The notes under the pieces: generated by a model
Told to the model about the DNA's origin: nothing
Databases searched by the model: none
Seen by the model: the letters and a program-made list of their open reading frames with translations, nothing else
Source of the DNA: Oscillospiraceae bacterium
Lineage (GTDB): Bacteria; Bacillota; Clostridia; Oscillospirales; CAG-272
NCBI GenBank assembly: GCA_015063385.1
Contig: SVUG01000006.1
Location: 1-64,000, forward strand
Length of the DNA: 64,000 nt
Reading direction: 5' to 3'
Shown: positions 31,620 to 41,175 of the stretch, piece by piece
Position numbering within the stretch: the stretch's first letter is position 1
Layout: each line of letters opens with the position of its first letter
Program-made: the position numbers and the translations under genes

Positions 31620-32138
31620 ATGAACAAGCTTGTAATGGTAATTAACGGTGCCGGCGGTGTAGGTAAGGACACGCTCTGCGACCTTTCTGCAAAGCACTTT
31701 AAGGTAAGAAATATATCCTCGGTCGATCCCATTAAGGAGATCGCCACCTTTTGCGGTTGGACGGGTGTAAAGGACGATAGGGCGAGAAAATTTCTCCACG
31801 ACCTTAAGACTCTCACTGCAGAGTACAACGATTTCCCAACCAACTGGGCACTTAACGTGTTCCGTGAGTTTATGACTAACGACGAGGAAATCCTCTACGT
31901 TCACATCAGAGAGCCTTGGGAAATTGAAAAATTCGTTAAGGCGACTGACGGCGTTGCAAAAACCCTGCTTGTCAGGGGCGGTACACGCACCAGAGCTGAT
32001 GCTTACGGAAACGCAGCCGACGATTCGGTCGAGCAGTACTCTTACGACTATTATTTTATGAATGACAAGCCCCTTGAAAAAGCGGAAAAGGATTTTTGCG
32101 AAATGCTCTCTCAAATTCTTGAAAACGGAGGCAACTAA
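31620..32138 (+). CDS. P-loop kinase-like protein (dNMP kinase-like)
   Basis: 172 aa with Walker A GAGGVGKDT at residues 10-18, a following SVDPIKEIA segment and a basic RGGTRTRADAYGN stretch. The overall shape resembles deoxynucleoside monophosphate kinases and other small P-loop kinases. The precise substrate cannot be read from the sequence. It lies first in the sugar operon, 2 nt before the GH13 gene, downstream of the palindromic operator, so either it acts on a sugar or nucleotide linked to that pathway or it is simply co-transcribed. The Shine-Dalgarno sequence is weak (AGG about 9 nt upstream). Confidence 0.65.
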   Translation: MNKLVMVINGAGGVGKDTLCDLSAKHFKVRNISSVDPIKEIATFCGWTGVKDDRARKFLHDLKTLTAEYNDFPTNWALNVFREFMTNDEEILYVHIREPWEIEKFVKATDGVAKTLLVRGGTRTRADAYGNAADDSVEQYSYDYYFMNDKPLEKAEKDFCEMLSQILENGGN

Positions 32139-32140
32139 TA

Positions 32141-33778
32141 ATGTCACAGTCTAAATTCTGGAAAAATTCCACAGTTTATCAAATATACCCACGCTCGTTC
32201 TGTGACTCGAACGGTGACGGAGTGGGTGATATACCCGGTATAATCTCAAAGCTGGATTACCTCAAATCGCTTGGCGTTGACGTAATCTGGCTTTCGCCCG
32301 TTTATAAGAGCCCTAACGACGACAACGGCTACGACATTTCCGATTACAAGGATATCCACGAGGAGTTCGGCACGATGGCAGATTTCGACGAGCTTCTTGC
32401 CGAAGCCAAAGCGCGTGGTATCAAAATCATAATGGACCTCGTTATCAACCACACCTCTGACGAGCACGAGTGGTTTGAGCGAGCAAAGGCGGGAGAAGAG
32501 AAGTATAAGAATTATTATATTATCAAAAAAGGCAAAAACGGCAAGCTCCCTAACAACTGGGGCAATTTCTTTGCCGACTGCCCATGGGAGCCCTTCGGCG
32601 ACCCTAAAAACGAGGAGTACTATCTCCACCTCTTCTCGAAGAAGCAGCCCGACCTCAACTGGTACAATCCCGAGGTTTACCGTGAGATTTGCGACATAAT
32701 GCGCTTCTGGCTTGATAAGGGTGTTGCAGGCTTCCGCTGTGACGTTATCAACGTCATATTCAAGGAGAGCTTCGCCGACGGTAAAAAACAGCTCGCCCTC
32801 ACGGGTAAGGAGCATTACGTTTCAACCGACGGCTGCCACAGAATCCTTGCATCGCTTCGCCGTGACGTAATGGATAATTACGATGCATTCACCGTAGGTG
32901 AAACCGTTCTTGTCAACGTTCCTATGGCGCGCGACCTGACCGACGTAGAGCGCGATGAGCTTGACATGGTATTTGCCTTTGAGCATATGGAGTGCGACCA
33001 GATAGGCGTTAAGTGGTTCAAGACCAAATTCAAGCCGAAAAGATTAATGAAGTGCCTCACTAAATGGCAGACAGGCCTTGACTGGAATACCTGTTATTTT
33101 GAAAATCACGACCAGCCTCGCTCGGTCACCAGATTCACCGAGGGCGGTGAGTTCCGCAAGGTAGGCTCAAAGATGCTTATCGGACTCAATTTCTCGCTTC
33201 GCGGCACACCCTTCTTCTATCAGGGACAGGAAATCGGTATGACCAACGGCGCTTTCAACAGTCTTGATGAAATTATGGATATTGAAAGCCACAACGTTGA
33301 TAAAATGGCGAAATCTCTCGGCATCATTCAGCCGTTCCGCTGGAATCTCATTAACAAGACGAGCCGTGACAACGCGAGAACTCCTATGCAATGGTCGGCG
33401 GCAGAGGGGGCAGGCTTTACAAGCGGTACTCCCTGGCTGAAAATTCACCCGAATTTCACCGAGGTTAACGTAGAAAACGACCTCGCAGATAAAGACGGCA
33501 TTATAGCTTTCTTTAAGCGTATGAACGAATTTAAAAAGTCCTCTGACGTCCTGACCTGCGGCAGCTTTAAATCTCTTCACGAGGGAAGGAGCGTTTACGC
33601 CTTTGAGCGCGAATACGAGGGTGAGAAGCTTATTGCTATTTGTAATTTCTCCACTAAACGCGCTGCTTTCCCCGATGGTATTATCGGCGAGAGAATAATA
33701 TCCAACTATTACGGAGAGGATAAAAAGCTTCGTCCCTATGAGTTCGTTCTAATTAAACCCGAGGAGACGAAAAAATGA
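32141..33778 (+). CDS. GH13 alpha-glucosidase (oligo-1,6-glucosidase type)
   Basis: 545 aa cytoplasmic glycoside hydrolase without a signal peptide. The (beta/alpha)8 barrel motifs are VYQIYPRSFCDSNGDGVGD, DLVINHTS, GFRCDVIN with nucleophile Asp201, TVGET with acid/base Glu254, and FENHDQPR with Asp324. Val directly after the nucleophile Asp is the feature linked to alpha-1,6 specificity in oligo-1,6-glucosidases and the related GH13 subfamilies, so isomaltose or panose-like sugars are the likely substrates. Trehalose-6-phosphate hydrolase is an alternative but less likely, since no PTS gene is nearby. It sits in an operon with GH36, a GPH symporter and GH1. Confidence 0.9.
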   Translation: MSQSKFWKNSTVYQIYPRSFCDSNGDGVGDIPGIISKLDYLKSLGVDVIWLSPVYKSPNDDNGYDISDYKDIHEEFGTMADFDELLAEAKARGIKIIMDLVINHTSDEHEWFERAKAGEEKYKNYYIIKKGKNGKLPNNWGNFFADCPWEPFGDPKNEEYYLHLFSKKQPDLNWYNPEVYREICDIMRFWLDKGVAGFRCDVINVIFKESFADGKKQLALTGKEHYVSTDGCHRILASLRRDVMDNYDAFTVGETVLVNVPMARDLTDVERDELDMVFAFEHMECDQIGVKWFKTKFKPKRLMKCLTKWQTGLDWNTCYFENHDQPRSVTRFTEGGEFRKVGSKMLIGLNFSLRGTPFFYQGQEIGMTNGAFNSLDEIMDIESHNVDKMAKSLGIIQPFRWNLINKTSRDNARTPMQWSAAEGAGFTSGTPWLKIHPNFTEVNVENDLADKDGIIAFFKRMNEFKKSSDVLTCGSFKSLHEGRSVYAFEREYEGEKLIAICNFSTKRAAFPDGIIGERIISNYYGEDKKLRPYEFVLIKPEETKK

Positions 33779-36096
33779 TAAGAGAAAAAGATCTTCTTTT
33801 CCGTCTTGATACAAAGGATACGACATATGCGTTCCGTATTACAGAGGGTTATCCCGAGCATCTCTATTACGGCAGACGTATTGTAGACGATGATTTTAGC
33901 GCTATGGCGCTCAAAAATACTATTGACCTCGGCTCGACTGTCAAGGAGGAGGGAAGTAAATTCTTCCTTGAGAGAAATCTCCTCGAATATTCCGGCATCG
34001 GCAGGGGCGATTACCGTCACTCGCCGATAGAGCTTTTGATGCCTGACGGCACTTTCGTCTCGGATTTCGTATATGAGAGTCACATAATTTACGACACCGC
34101 TTATGCGACCGAGAGCATGCCCACCGCATACGGAGAGGCCAATACGCTTGAAATCACACTTGCTGACAAAAAGTTTAGTGACCTCAAGCTGAAAATGAAC
34201 TACGTGGTTTTTGAGGAATGCAACGTTATATGCCGCAACGTAGAGCTTGTAAATCTCTGCGACGGTCCCGTGTATATCCGCAAGCTTATGAGCATGATGC
34301 TCGACCTCGCGGAAGCAAATTACGATATGCTCACCCTCGACGGTGACTGGGGCAAGGAGGCGCACGAGCACAAGCGCTTCCTTGAAAGCGGAATACTCGT
34401 AAACGAGTCCACCGTTGGTGCATCCTCTAATAAGCACAACCCCGCATTCGCACTTCTTGAGCAGGGGGCAGATTACGAGCGCGGCAAAGTTTACGGCTTC
34501 AACCTTATTTATAGCGGAAACCATTACAGCGCTGCAGAGCGTTCTACCTTTGATACCGCACGAGTAATGACGGGTATTAACCCACATTGCTTCCTCTGGA
34601 AGCTCTCGAAGGGAGAGAAGTTCGTCACTCCCGAGGCTGTTATGACCTATTCTCATACAGGCCTTAACACTATGATGGCTAATATGCATTCGTTTGTTAA
34701 CGAGCACATCGTTCGTGGCGAGCATAAGAATGCAGACAGACCGATAGTTCTCAACAACTGGGAAGCGACTTTTTTCAATTTTAACCGAAGCAAGATCCTA
34801 GCGCTTGCAAGGTCGGCAAAAAAGCTAGGAATAGAGATGTTCGTTCTTGACGACGGCTGGTTTGGCAAGCGCAATAGCGACACCGCAGGCCTTGGCGACT
34901 GGGTAGAGAACAGAAAAAAGCTCCCCGGCGGCATCAGGTCTATAGCCAAGGCGGTTAACCGTATGGGAATGAAATTTGGTCTTTGGTTTGAGCCCGAATG
35001 CGTCAATCCCGACAGTGACCTCTACCGTGCACATCCCGATTGGGCAGTGAGCATCGAGGGACGCAGCCTTACGCTTGGCAGGAATCAGCTCGTTCTTGAC
35101 CTTACAAGACGAGAGGTTAGGGAATATATAATTGAAAGCGTTGACAGAGTTCTTCGCAGCTCCAATATCGAGTACGTCAAATGGGACTATAACCGACATA
35201 TCAGTGATATGTACTCGGCTACTCTTTCACAGCAGGGCGAGTTCTTCCATCGCTATATTCTCGGTCTATACGAGGTGCTTGACGAGATCTTTAACAAGCG
35301 TCACCCGAAGATTCTCTTTGAGAGCTGCTCGTCGGGAGGCAATCGCTTTGACCTGGGTATGCTTTGCTACTCGCCGCAGATATGGACCTCGGACAACACC
35401 GACCCAATAGAGCGACTTGATATTCAGGGCGGAATTTATAATTTCTATCCGCAGTCCACTGTATCGGCTCACGTATCAATGGCACCGCACGCCCAAACCC
35501 TCAGGGATACTCCGATATCCACTCGCTTTAACGTAGCAGCCTTTGGTGTGTTAGGATATGAGCTTGATTTCGGTGAGCTTACCCCTGCTGAAAGGCGTCA
35601 GGTGAAAGAGCAAATTGCTTTCTATAAAGCCAACCGCCGTATTTTCCAGTACGGTCAGCTAAAAAAGGTTAAACTTAAAAATACTGACGAAATTTCTTGG
35701 CAGATTAGAAAAGACGGCGTCGTTATGGCAGGACTTTATCAGAAATACAAGACCGCCTGCCCGGGTAGAGACAGCCTTAGCGTTCCCGGCCTTGACGACG
35801 GAAAGCTCTACTCTGTAGAATCAAACGGACAGTATCTTCGTATCGCCCGCTTTGGCGGACTTATTAAGCATATTACTCCTATATATCTAAGGCCCGACGG
35901 ATTTATCCTGCGCACCGTAAATAAATACTTTGCTATGATGGACGGTAAGGAGAACTATACGGTCTCCGGTGCAGCGCTATCCGAGGGAATTAACCTTGCA
36001 ATGCAGTACGAGGGCTCGGGATACGACCCGAATCTTCGTATTCTCGGTGACTTTGGTTCAAATCTTTATATAATTAAGGAGATAGACAATGGATAA
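33775..36096 (+). CDS. GH36 alpha-galactosidase
   Basis: 773 aa cytoplasmic enzyme releasing galactose from alpha-galactosides such as melibiose or raffinose. The N-terminal beta-supersandwich (about 1-330) is followed by the barrel with FVLDDGWFGKR, WFEPECVNPDSDLYR, KWDYNRHI (nucleophile Asp471), the CSSGGNRFD motif and WTSDNTDPIERL (acid/base Asp540). Its length and the GGNR.D motif fit the bacterial GH36 subgroup I. The ATGA overlap with the GH13 gene and an 8-nt overlap with the transporter gene indicate tight translational coupling. Confidence 0.94.
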   Translation: MIREKDLLFRLDTKDTTYAFRITEGYPEHLYYGRRIVDDDFSAMALKNTIDLGSTVKEEGSKFFLERNLLEYSGIGRGDYRHSPIELLMPDGTFVSDFVYESHIIYDTAYATESMPTAYGEANTLEITLADKKFSDLKLKMNYVVFEECNVICRNVELVNLCDGPVYIRKLMSMMLDLAEANYDMLTLDGDWGKEAHEHKRFLESGILVNESTVGASSNKHNPAFALLEQGADYERGKVYGFNLIYSGNHYSAAERSTFDTARVMTGINPHCFLWKLSKGEKFVTPEAVMTYSHTGLNTMMANMHSFVNEHIVRGEHKNADRPIVLNNWEATFFNFNRSKILALARSAKKLGIEMFVLDDGWFGKRNSDTAGLGDWVENRKKLPGGIRSIAKAVNRMGMKFGLWFEPECVNPDSDLYRAHPDWAVSIEGRSLTLGRNQLVLDLTRREVREYIIESVDRVLRSSNIEYVKWDYNRHISDMYSATLSQQGEFFHRYILGLYEVLDEIFNKRHPKILFESCSSGGNRFDLGMLCYSPQIWTSDNTDPIERLDIQGGIYNFYPQSTVSAHVSMAPHAQTLRDTPISTRFNVAAFGVLGYELDFGELTPAERRQVKEQIAFYKANRRIFQYGQLKKVKLKNTDEISWQIRKDGVVMAGLYQKYKTACPGRDSLSVPGLDDGKLYSVESNGQYLRIARFGGLIKHITPIYLRPDGFILRTVNKYFAMMDGKENYTVSGAALSEGINLAMQYEGSGYDPNLRILGDFGSNLYIIKEIDNG

Positions 36097-37519
36097 ACAA
36101 ATTAGACTCAATAAATTCTGCTTCGGTCTTGGTACCGTTGGCCGCGACGCGCTTTACTCGCTGGTAAGTATGTATCTGCTTGTACATCTTACAGACGTTG
36201 TAAGATTTACTGACGGCAATCTTGCCATTATCGGTGTAATGCTTACGCTATTTGGAATTTTCGATGCGGTAATCGACCCGTTTGTCGGCGCTATAGTTGA
36301 TAATACAAAAACCAAGTGGGGCAAGTTCAAGCCCTGGATTTTCATAGGTATGATTGGCACGGGAATTCTGACCGTTCTTATGTTCCATAACTTTGATATG
36401 GACGAAACGAGCCATATTATTCTTCTTGCCGTCACCTATCTTCTCTTCAGCATCTTCTTCTCGCTCAACGATATAGCCTATTGGTCGCTTATGCCCGCAA
36501 TTTCCAAGGACCAGAAGGTTCGTGAGGGTGTAGGTGCATTTGCCAGAATTTGCGCTAACGTAGGTATGTTCTCAATGGTGCTTATCTACCTCAACGTACC
36601 CTCGTTCTTTGGTGATATGAGTGAGCGCGATGCATATTTTATTTTCGCTATAATCGTGGCTCTTATAATGTGGGCATTCCAGTCTATTACACTTATCGGT
36701 GTCAAAGAGGACCGCACTTATCTTGAGTCAGCAGAGCGTACTACGTTGAAGGACCTCTTCCGTGCGCTAATAGGCAACGACCAGCTTCTCGTCACTGCCG
36801 TTTCAATGGCACTCTTTATGATTGGATACTGCACTACCACGGGCTTTGGTACTTATTACTTCAAGTACGCATACGGCGACGAGGGAATGTATATGGTATT
36901 TGCGGCAGTTCTTGCAGTAGCACAGCTTACCGCGCTCTCCGTGTTCCCGCTCTTCAGAAAGAAGTTCACTAGAAAGCAGCTTTACACAGGCTCTATGATA
37001 GCAGTTGCCGTGTCTTACGTAATCTTCTTCCTTTCTTTCGAGTGGCTACCCCTTATAGTCCTTGCAGGACTTGGGCTTTTCTTTGCACAGGCATTCATTC
37101 AGCTCTTGATGCTCCTCTTCCTTGCCGATGCGGTTGAGTACGGCGAATGGAAGCTTGGCAAGCGTAATGAGGCTGCTTCATTTGCAGTTCAGCCGTTCAT
37201 CAATCAGTTTGGCGGTGCAATCAGTAAGGGAATAGTCTCGTTCACTCTTATCATTTCAGGACTTAATATGATAGCTAATGAAATCGGACTTTTCCCTGAA
37301 AAAGAAGCAGAAATCATAAGCGGCATTGAGTCCAGCTCAATTTGGATTATGAAGCTTTCTATGATGATACTTCCTCTCATTTGTATACTCGTAGGATTTA
37401 TCCTTTATCATAAGAAGTTCAAGATTGACGAGGAGATGTACGCAACTATCGTTTCCGACCTTGAAAAGAGAAATGCGTCGTCTGAATCTCATGAGGTAGA
37501 AGAAGCCAATGAGGTTTAA
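36089..37519 (+). CDS. GPH-family sugar symporter (MelB-like)
   Basis: 476 aa integral membrane protein with about 12 helices and a short charged C-terminal tail. The family signature between helices 2 and 3 is present (DAVIDPFVGAIVDNTKTKWGKFKPWI), as are the later conserved YGEWK.GKR segment and a helix-rich C-terminal half. GPH symporters import glycosides with H+, Na+ or Li+. Placed between GH36 and GH1, it most likely imports the oligosaccharides these enzymes split. AAGGAG precedes the ATG inside the GH36 gene end. Confidence 0.92.
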   Translation: MDKQIRLNKFCFGLGTVGRDALYSLVSMYLLVHLTDVVRFTDGNLAIIGVMLTLFGIFDAVIDPFVGAIVDNTKTKWGKFKPWIFIGMIGTGILTVLMFHNFDMDETSHIILLAVTYLLFSIFFSLNDIAYWSLMPAISKDQKVREGVGAFARICANVGMFSMVLIYLNVPSFFGDMSERDAYFIFAIIVALIMWAFQSITLIGVKEDRTYLESAERTTLKDLFRALIGNDQLLVTAVSMALFMIGYCTTTGFGTYYFKYAYGDEGMYMVFAAVLAVAQLTALSVFPLFRKKFTRKQLYTGSMIAVAVSYVIFFLSFEWLPLIVLAGLGLFFAQAFIQLLMLLFLADAVEYGEWKLGKRNEAASFAVQPFINQFGGAISKGIVSFTLIISGLNMIANEIGLFPEKEAEIISGIESSSIWIMKLSMMILPLICILVGFILYHKKFKIDEEMYATIVSDLEKRNASSESHEVEEANEV

Positions 37520-38804
37520 GCTTAAGGACGGTCTTCTTCTAGGTACGGCAACTGCCGCTACGCAGATAGAGGGCGGTGACGAAAATAACAACTGGGCTCG
37601 ATTTGCAAAAGAGGGAAGGGTTGACGACGGCACGTCTCCCACACGCGCCTGCGACCACTATAACCGCTGGCGCGAGGATATTGATATTATGGCGGATATT
37701 GGCATGCAGATTTACCGCTTCGGTATCGAGTGGTCAAGAATTGAGCCTGAGCAGTATCGCTTTGACGAGTCGGCACTAGCTCACTACCGTGAGGAAATAG
37801 AGTATATGAAGTCGAAGGGCATTCGCCCTATGCTTACTCTCCACCATTTTTCAAATCCCTTGTGGTTTGAGGATATGGGCGGATGGGAGAATAAGCGTTC
37901 TGCCGAGATTTTTCTCGCGTTTTGCGATAAAGTGATAGACTATATGGGCGATATAGTCGACGATTATATAACTATTAACGAGCCTAACGTCTATTGCCTG
38001 AACGGACTTTTCTACGGTATCTGGCCGCCTGAAAAGAAGTCGCTTTCCTCGTTTGTAAAGGCATTTTCCAATATGGCAGCGGCTCACGTTATGGCTTATC
38101 AGCTGATTCATAAGAAGCGTCTGAAAATGGGCAAGAAGCGCGAAGAAACCCTTGTCGGTTTTGCAAATCATCTTCGCATTTTCGAGCCCGAAAACAAGAA
38201 AAATATCTTCCACAGATTCTCTGCGCGCTTTATGGAATATATGTTCCAGACCGCCATCACCGAGGCTATGCACACGGGCAAATGTCGTTTTCCTGTTCTT
38301 CGCCGCAAGGGTGTAAGGCGTGGAAAATACTACGACTTTATAGGCATCAATTATTACTCACGAAGCACGGTTTCGGGTATCGCCGACGGTGCAAAAGCCG
38401 ACGCCTATCACAATGATCTCGGCTGGGAGATTTACCACGAGGGACTTATTACTCTCGCCAACCGTCTCTCTCAAAAATACGGCAGGGAATATCCTGTATT
38501 TGTGACGGAAAACGGCACCTGCGATAATACCGATGCTTTCCGCGCGCGATTCATTTACGACCAGCTTAGTCTTATCAGCGAAACCGATAACCGAATTGAG
38601 CGTTATTACCATTGGTCCTTTACCGACAACTTTGAATGGCGCGAGGGCGAAGCCGCTCGCTTTGGTATAGTCCACCTTGACTACGAAACGCAAAAGCGTA
38701 CCGTCAAGGAATCGGGCAAGCTATATGCAGATATAATAAAGAATCAAGGCGTCACCGATGAAGCGTATACGAAGTACGTCGAGCCCTCAAAATACAAAAA
38801 ATAA
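37509..38804 (+). CDS. GH1 family beta-glycosidase
   Basis: 431 aa cytoplasmic enzyme. The N-terminal TATAATQIEGG replaces the usual GAATA.QIEG. The acid/base Glu158 is in ITINEPNVY, the nucleophile Glu334 in VTENGT, and the late YHWSFTDNFEW motif is present. The acceptable sugar (glucoside, galactoside or a 6-phospho form) is not decided, but the lack of PTS genes and the presence of a symporter favour unphosphorylated substrates. It is last in the operon, overlaps the symporter gene by 11 nt and is followed by a strong terminator. Confidence 0.92.
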   Translation: MRFKLKDGLLLGTATAATQIEGGDENNNWARFAKEGRVDDGTSPTRACDHYNRWREDIDIMADIGMQIYRFGIEWSRIEPEQYRFDESALAHYREEIEYMKSKGIRPMLTLHHFSNPLWFEDMGGWENKRSAEIFLAFCDKVIDYMGDIVDDYITINEPNVYCLNGLFYGIWPPEKKSLSSFVKAFSNMAAAHVMAYQLIHKKRLKMGKKREETLVGFANHLRIFEPENKKNIFHRFSARFMEYMFQTAITEAMHTGKCRFPVLRRKGVRRGKYYDFIGINYYSRSTVSGIADGAKADAYHNDLGWEIYHEGLITLANRLSQKYGREYPVFVTENGTCDNTDAFRARFIYDQLSLISETDNRIERYYHWSFTDNFEWREGEAARFGIVHLDYETQKRTVKESGKLYADIIKNQGVTDEAYTKYVEPSKYKK

Positions 38805-38806
38805 AG

Positions 38807-38838
38807 AAAAGTGCTATCCAAATCGGATAGCACTTTTT
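38807..38838. terminator. Bidirectional terminator between GH1 and lysA
   Basis: Stem aaaagtgctatcc/ggatagcactttt with a short loop, flanked by A and T tracts. It ends both the sugar operon (plus) and the lysine operon (minus). Confidence 0.9.
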
Positions 38839-38842
38839 ACTT

Positions 38843-40165
38843 TTATACGTCTAAATCAACTATATCATCAAGACTCTCTCGCTTAACTGCAAGATAGCTT
38901 TCACCATTATTGAGCATAACCACAGGAGGTCTTGGGATTCTGTTGTAATTTGAAGCCATAGAGTAGTGGTACGCACCTGTCGTCAGACAAGCGATAAGCT
39001 CACCGCGTTTTATATCTCTTGGCATCTCAACGTTTTCCTGGAGAATATCTCCGCTCTCGCAGCATCTGCCCACAACCGAGCAGGTCATAGCGTTCTCGGT
39101 TTCGCGTTCAACAGGAAGAATGGTGTAGGGTGAGCCGTAAAGCGCGTATCTTGGGTTGTCCGTCATACCGCCGTCAACCGAAACGTAGGTCTTATAACCG
39201 GGAATATTTTTTACCGTACCGACGGTGTAAACCGTGAGTCCTGCATCGGCCACAATGCTTCTGCCGGGCTCGAAGGCAACGGTGGGCAGGGAAATACCAA
39301 GCTCCTCCGCCTTTTTATGCATAAACTCGCCAACCTCGGAAATATTCTTTGCAATATCGATAGTGGGTTGCTCAGCGGTATATCTTACACCGTAGCCTCC
39401 GCCAATATCAAGCTCATCTGCAAGATATCCAAGCTCACGCTTTACCTCGGCAACGAAAGTGAGCATTACGTCAGCGGCAGCAAGATATACTTCGGAATCA
39501 AATACCTGTGAGCCAACGTGGCAGTGGAAGCCGCAAAGCTTTACGGACGAAAGCGACAGAGCGAGCTTGGTTATCTCCATAGCCTGTCCGGTTTCAATAG
39601 CCGAGCCGAATTTGGAGTCAACCTTGCCGGTTGCCACAGCTGCGTAAGTATGGGGGTCGATACCGGGAGTCAAGCGGAGAAGTACCTTTTGTAATACACC
39701 CTTTGCACCGGCAATTTTCTCAATAGCGAACAGTTCCTCTGCGTTATCACATACGAAGTAGCCAATGCCGTTATCAATAGCGTATTCAATGTCCTCGTCG
39801 GTCTTATTGTTTGAGTGGAAATAAGCCTTACAAAGAGGGAAGCCCGCCTTGATTGCCGTGTATATCTCGCCGCGAGAAACCACGTCAATGCCCATTTCCT
39901 CCTCCTTCATAATTTCATAAAGACGCTTGAAGGAAGCCGCCTTTGATGCATAAAGCACGCGTCCCCGTTCACCAAACGTCGCGGAAACTGCCGACTTATA
40001 AGTCCTTATTCTTTCGCGAATTCTCTCCTCATCGTAAAGGTAGAGCGGCGTGCCGTACTGACGTGCAAGCGGCGTTAGTGCCATTCCTGCAAAGCAGAGC
40101 TCCCCCGACTCCGAGCGTGAAAGATTTTCGCAAATCATGTCGTTTTTTCTATCAGTTAAAATCAA
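38843..40165 (-). CDS. lysA: Diaminopimelate decarboxylase
   Basis: 440 aa PLP enzyme of fold type III. It converts meso-diaminopimelate to lysine. Visible are YASKAASFK with the Schiff-base Lys75, HCHVGSQ, DIGGGYGVRY, the phosphate-binding EPGRSIVADAG, and CVVGRCCESGDIL with the catalytic Cys of the second subunit. The TTG start at 40165 is chosen since GAGG lies 8 nt upstream; an ATG at 40138 has no such site. It is the last gene of the riboswitch-controlled dapA-dapB-ddh-lysA operon. Confidence 0.94.
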   Translation of the reverse strand: MILTDRKNDMICENLSRSESGELCFAGMALTPLARQYGTPLYLYDEERIRERIRTYKSAVSATFGERGRVLYASKAASFKRLYEIMKEEEMGIDVVSRGEIYTAIKAGFPLCKAYFHSNNKTDEDIEYAIDNGIGYFVCDNAEELFAIEKIAGAKGVLQKVLLRLTPGIDPHTYAAVATGKVDSKFGSAIETGQAMEITKLALSLSSVKLCGFHCHVGSQVFDSEVYLAAADVMLTFVAEVKRELGYLADELDIGGGYGVRYTAEQPTIDIAKNISEVGEFMHKKAEELGISLPTVAFEPGRSIVADAGLTVYTVGTVKNIPGYKTYVSVDGGMTDNPRYALYGSPYTILPVERETENAMTCSVVGRCCESGDILQENVEMPRDIKRGELIACLTTGAYHYSMASNYNRIPRPPVVMLNNGESYLAVKRESLDDIVDLDV

Positions 40166-40188
40166 AGTAAAACCTCAAATATATTTTA

Positions 40189-41166
40189 TTAAAGCATCTT
40201 CGCACGAAGCTCGTCGGCACTCATCATAGAAAGGTCGCTGGGTGCAACGTCAAGCACCGTCTTGCAGCCGTATTGACCGCGAGCTGCCATTCTGCATACG
40301 GCTCTTGCGTAGGCGACGAGAACGCTCGCAGTGAACTCGGGATTAGAGTCAAGCGTCAGCTTATACTCAATAGTATGCTTGTTTTCACCGTTAAAGCCTG
40401 TAATACCGCTTCTGATAACAGAGCCGCCGTGAGGAAGTCCCTTGTGGTTTTGCTTCAGCTCCTCTGCATTGATAAACGTGACGGTTGTATCATAGTCGGC
40501 GAAGTAGTTGGGCATAGTCTTGATTTCTCTCTCTATGCGTTCCTTGTCAGCACCGTCCTCTGCTACAACGTAGCACTCTCTCTTATGCTTTTCTCTTGTG
40601 GTAAGAATAGGGCACTCGCCAGCCCTCACAGCCTCGATAGCCTCGGGGACGGGGACGGTATATTGCCTTGCATCAAGCACGCCGTCAATGCGTCTGATAG
40701 CATCAGAATGTCCCTGACTTACACCGCGGCCCCAGAAGGTATAATCAGCACCGTTCGGCAAAACTGCCGAGGAATAAACCCTGGATATTGAGAAAAGGCC
40801 GGGGTCCCAACCTGCTGAAATGAGTGCGGCATGACCGTTCTTTCTTGCCGCAGCATCGACCGAAGCAAAGTGCTCCGGAATCCTTGCGTGAGTATCAAAG
40901 CTGTCAATTACGTTAAACTTTTCAGCCAAAGCAGGAGTCATCTCGGGCAGGTCGGTAGCACTTCCGCCGCATAGAATGAGCACGTCAATTTTGCCTATAA
41001 ATTCGTCAATTTTATCCGTATGGTAAACCGGAACACCGCTTACGGCCTTAACCGTCTCAGGTGGTCTTCTTGTGAATACGCAAACAAGCTCGCAGTCGGT
41101 GTGATATTTAACAGCACATTCAACGCCCTTGCCAAGATTACCGTATCCGTATATTGCAATTTTCAT
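40189..41166 (-). CDS. ddh: meso-Diaminopimelate D-dehydrogenase
   Basis: 325 aa NADP-dependent enzyme that converts tetrahydrodipicolinate, ammonia and NADPH directly to meso-diaminopimelate. It therefore bypasses the acylated branch and epimerase. The Rossmann start is IAIYGYGNLGKGVE. The substrate domain has SAGWDPGLFS, WGRGVSQGHSDAIRRI and the GLPHGGSVIRSG loop, which are characteristic of Ddh. It lies between dapB and lysA, which makes the single-step route the only one visible in this window. Whether other variants exist elsewhere in the genome cannot be said. Confidence 0.94.
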   Translation of the reverse strand: MKIAIYGYGNLGKGVECAVKYHTDCELVCVFTRRPPETVKAVSGVPVYHTDKIDEFIGKIDVLILCGGSATDLPEMTPALAEKFNVIDSFDTHARIPEHFASVDAAARKNGHAALISAGWDPGLFSISRVYSSAVLPNGADYTFWGRGVSQGHSDAIRRIDGVLDARQYTVPVPEAIEAVRAGECPILTTREKHKRECYVVAEDGADKERIEREIKTMPNYFADYDTTVTFINAEELKQNHKGLPHGGSVIRSGITGFNGENKHTIEYKLTLDSNPEFTASVLVAYARAVCRMAARGQYGCKTVLDVAPSDLSMMSADELRAKML

Positions 41167-41175
41167 AAAATTCTC

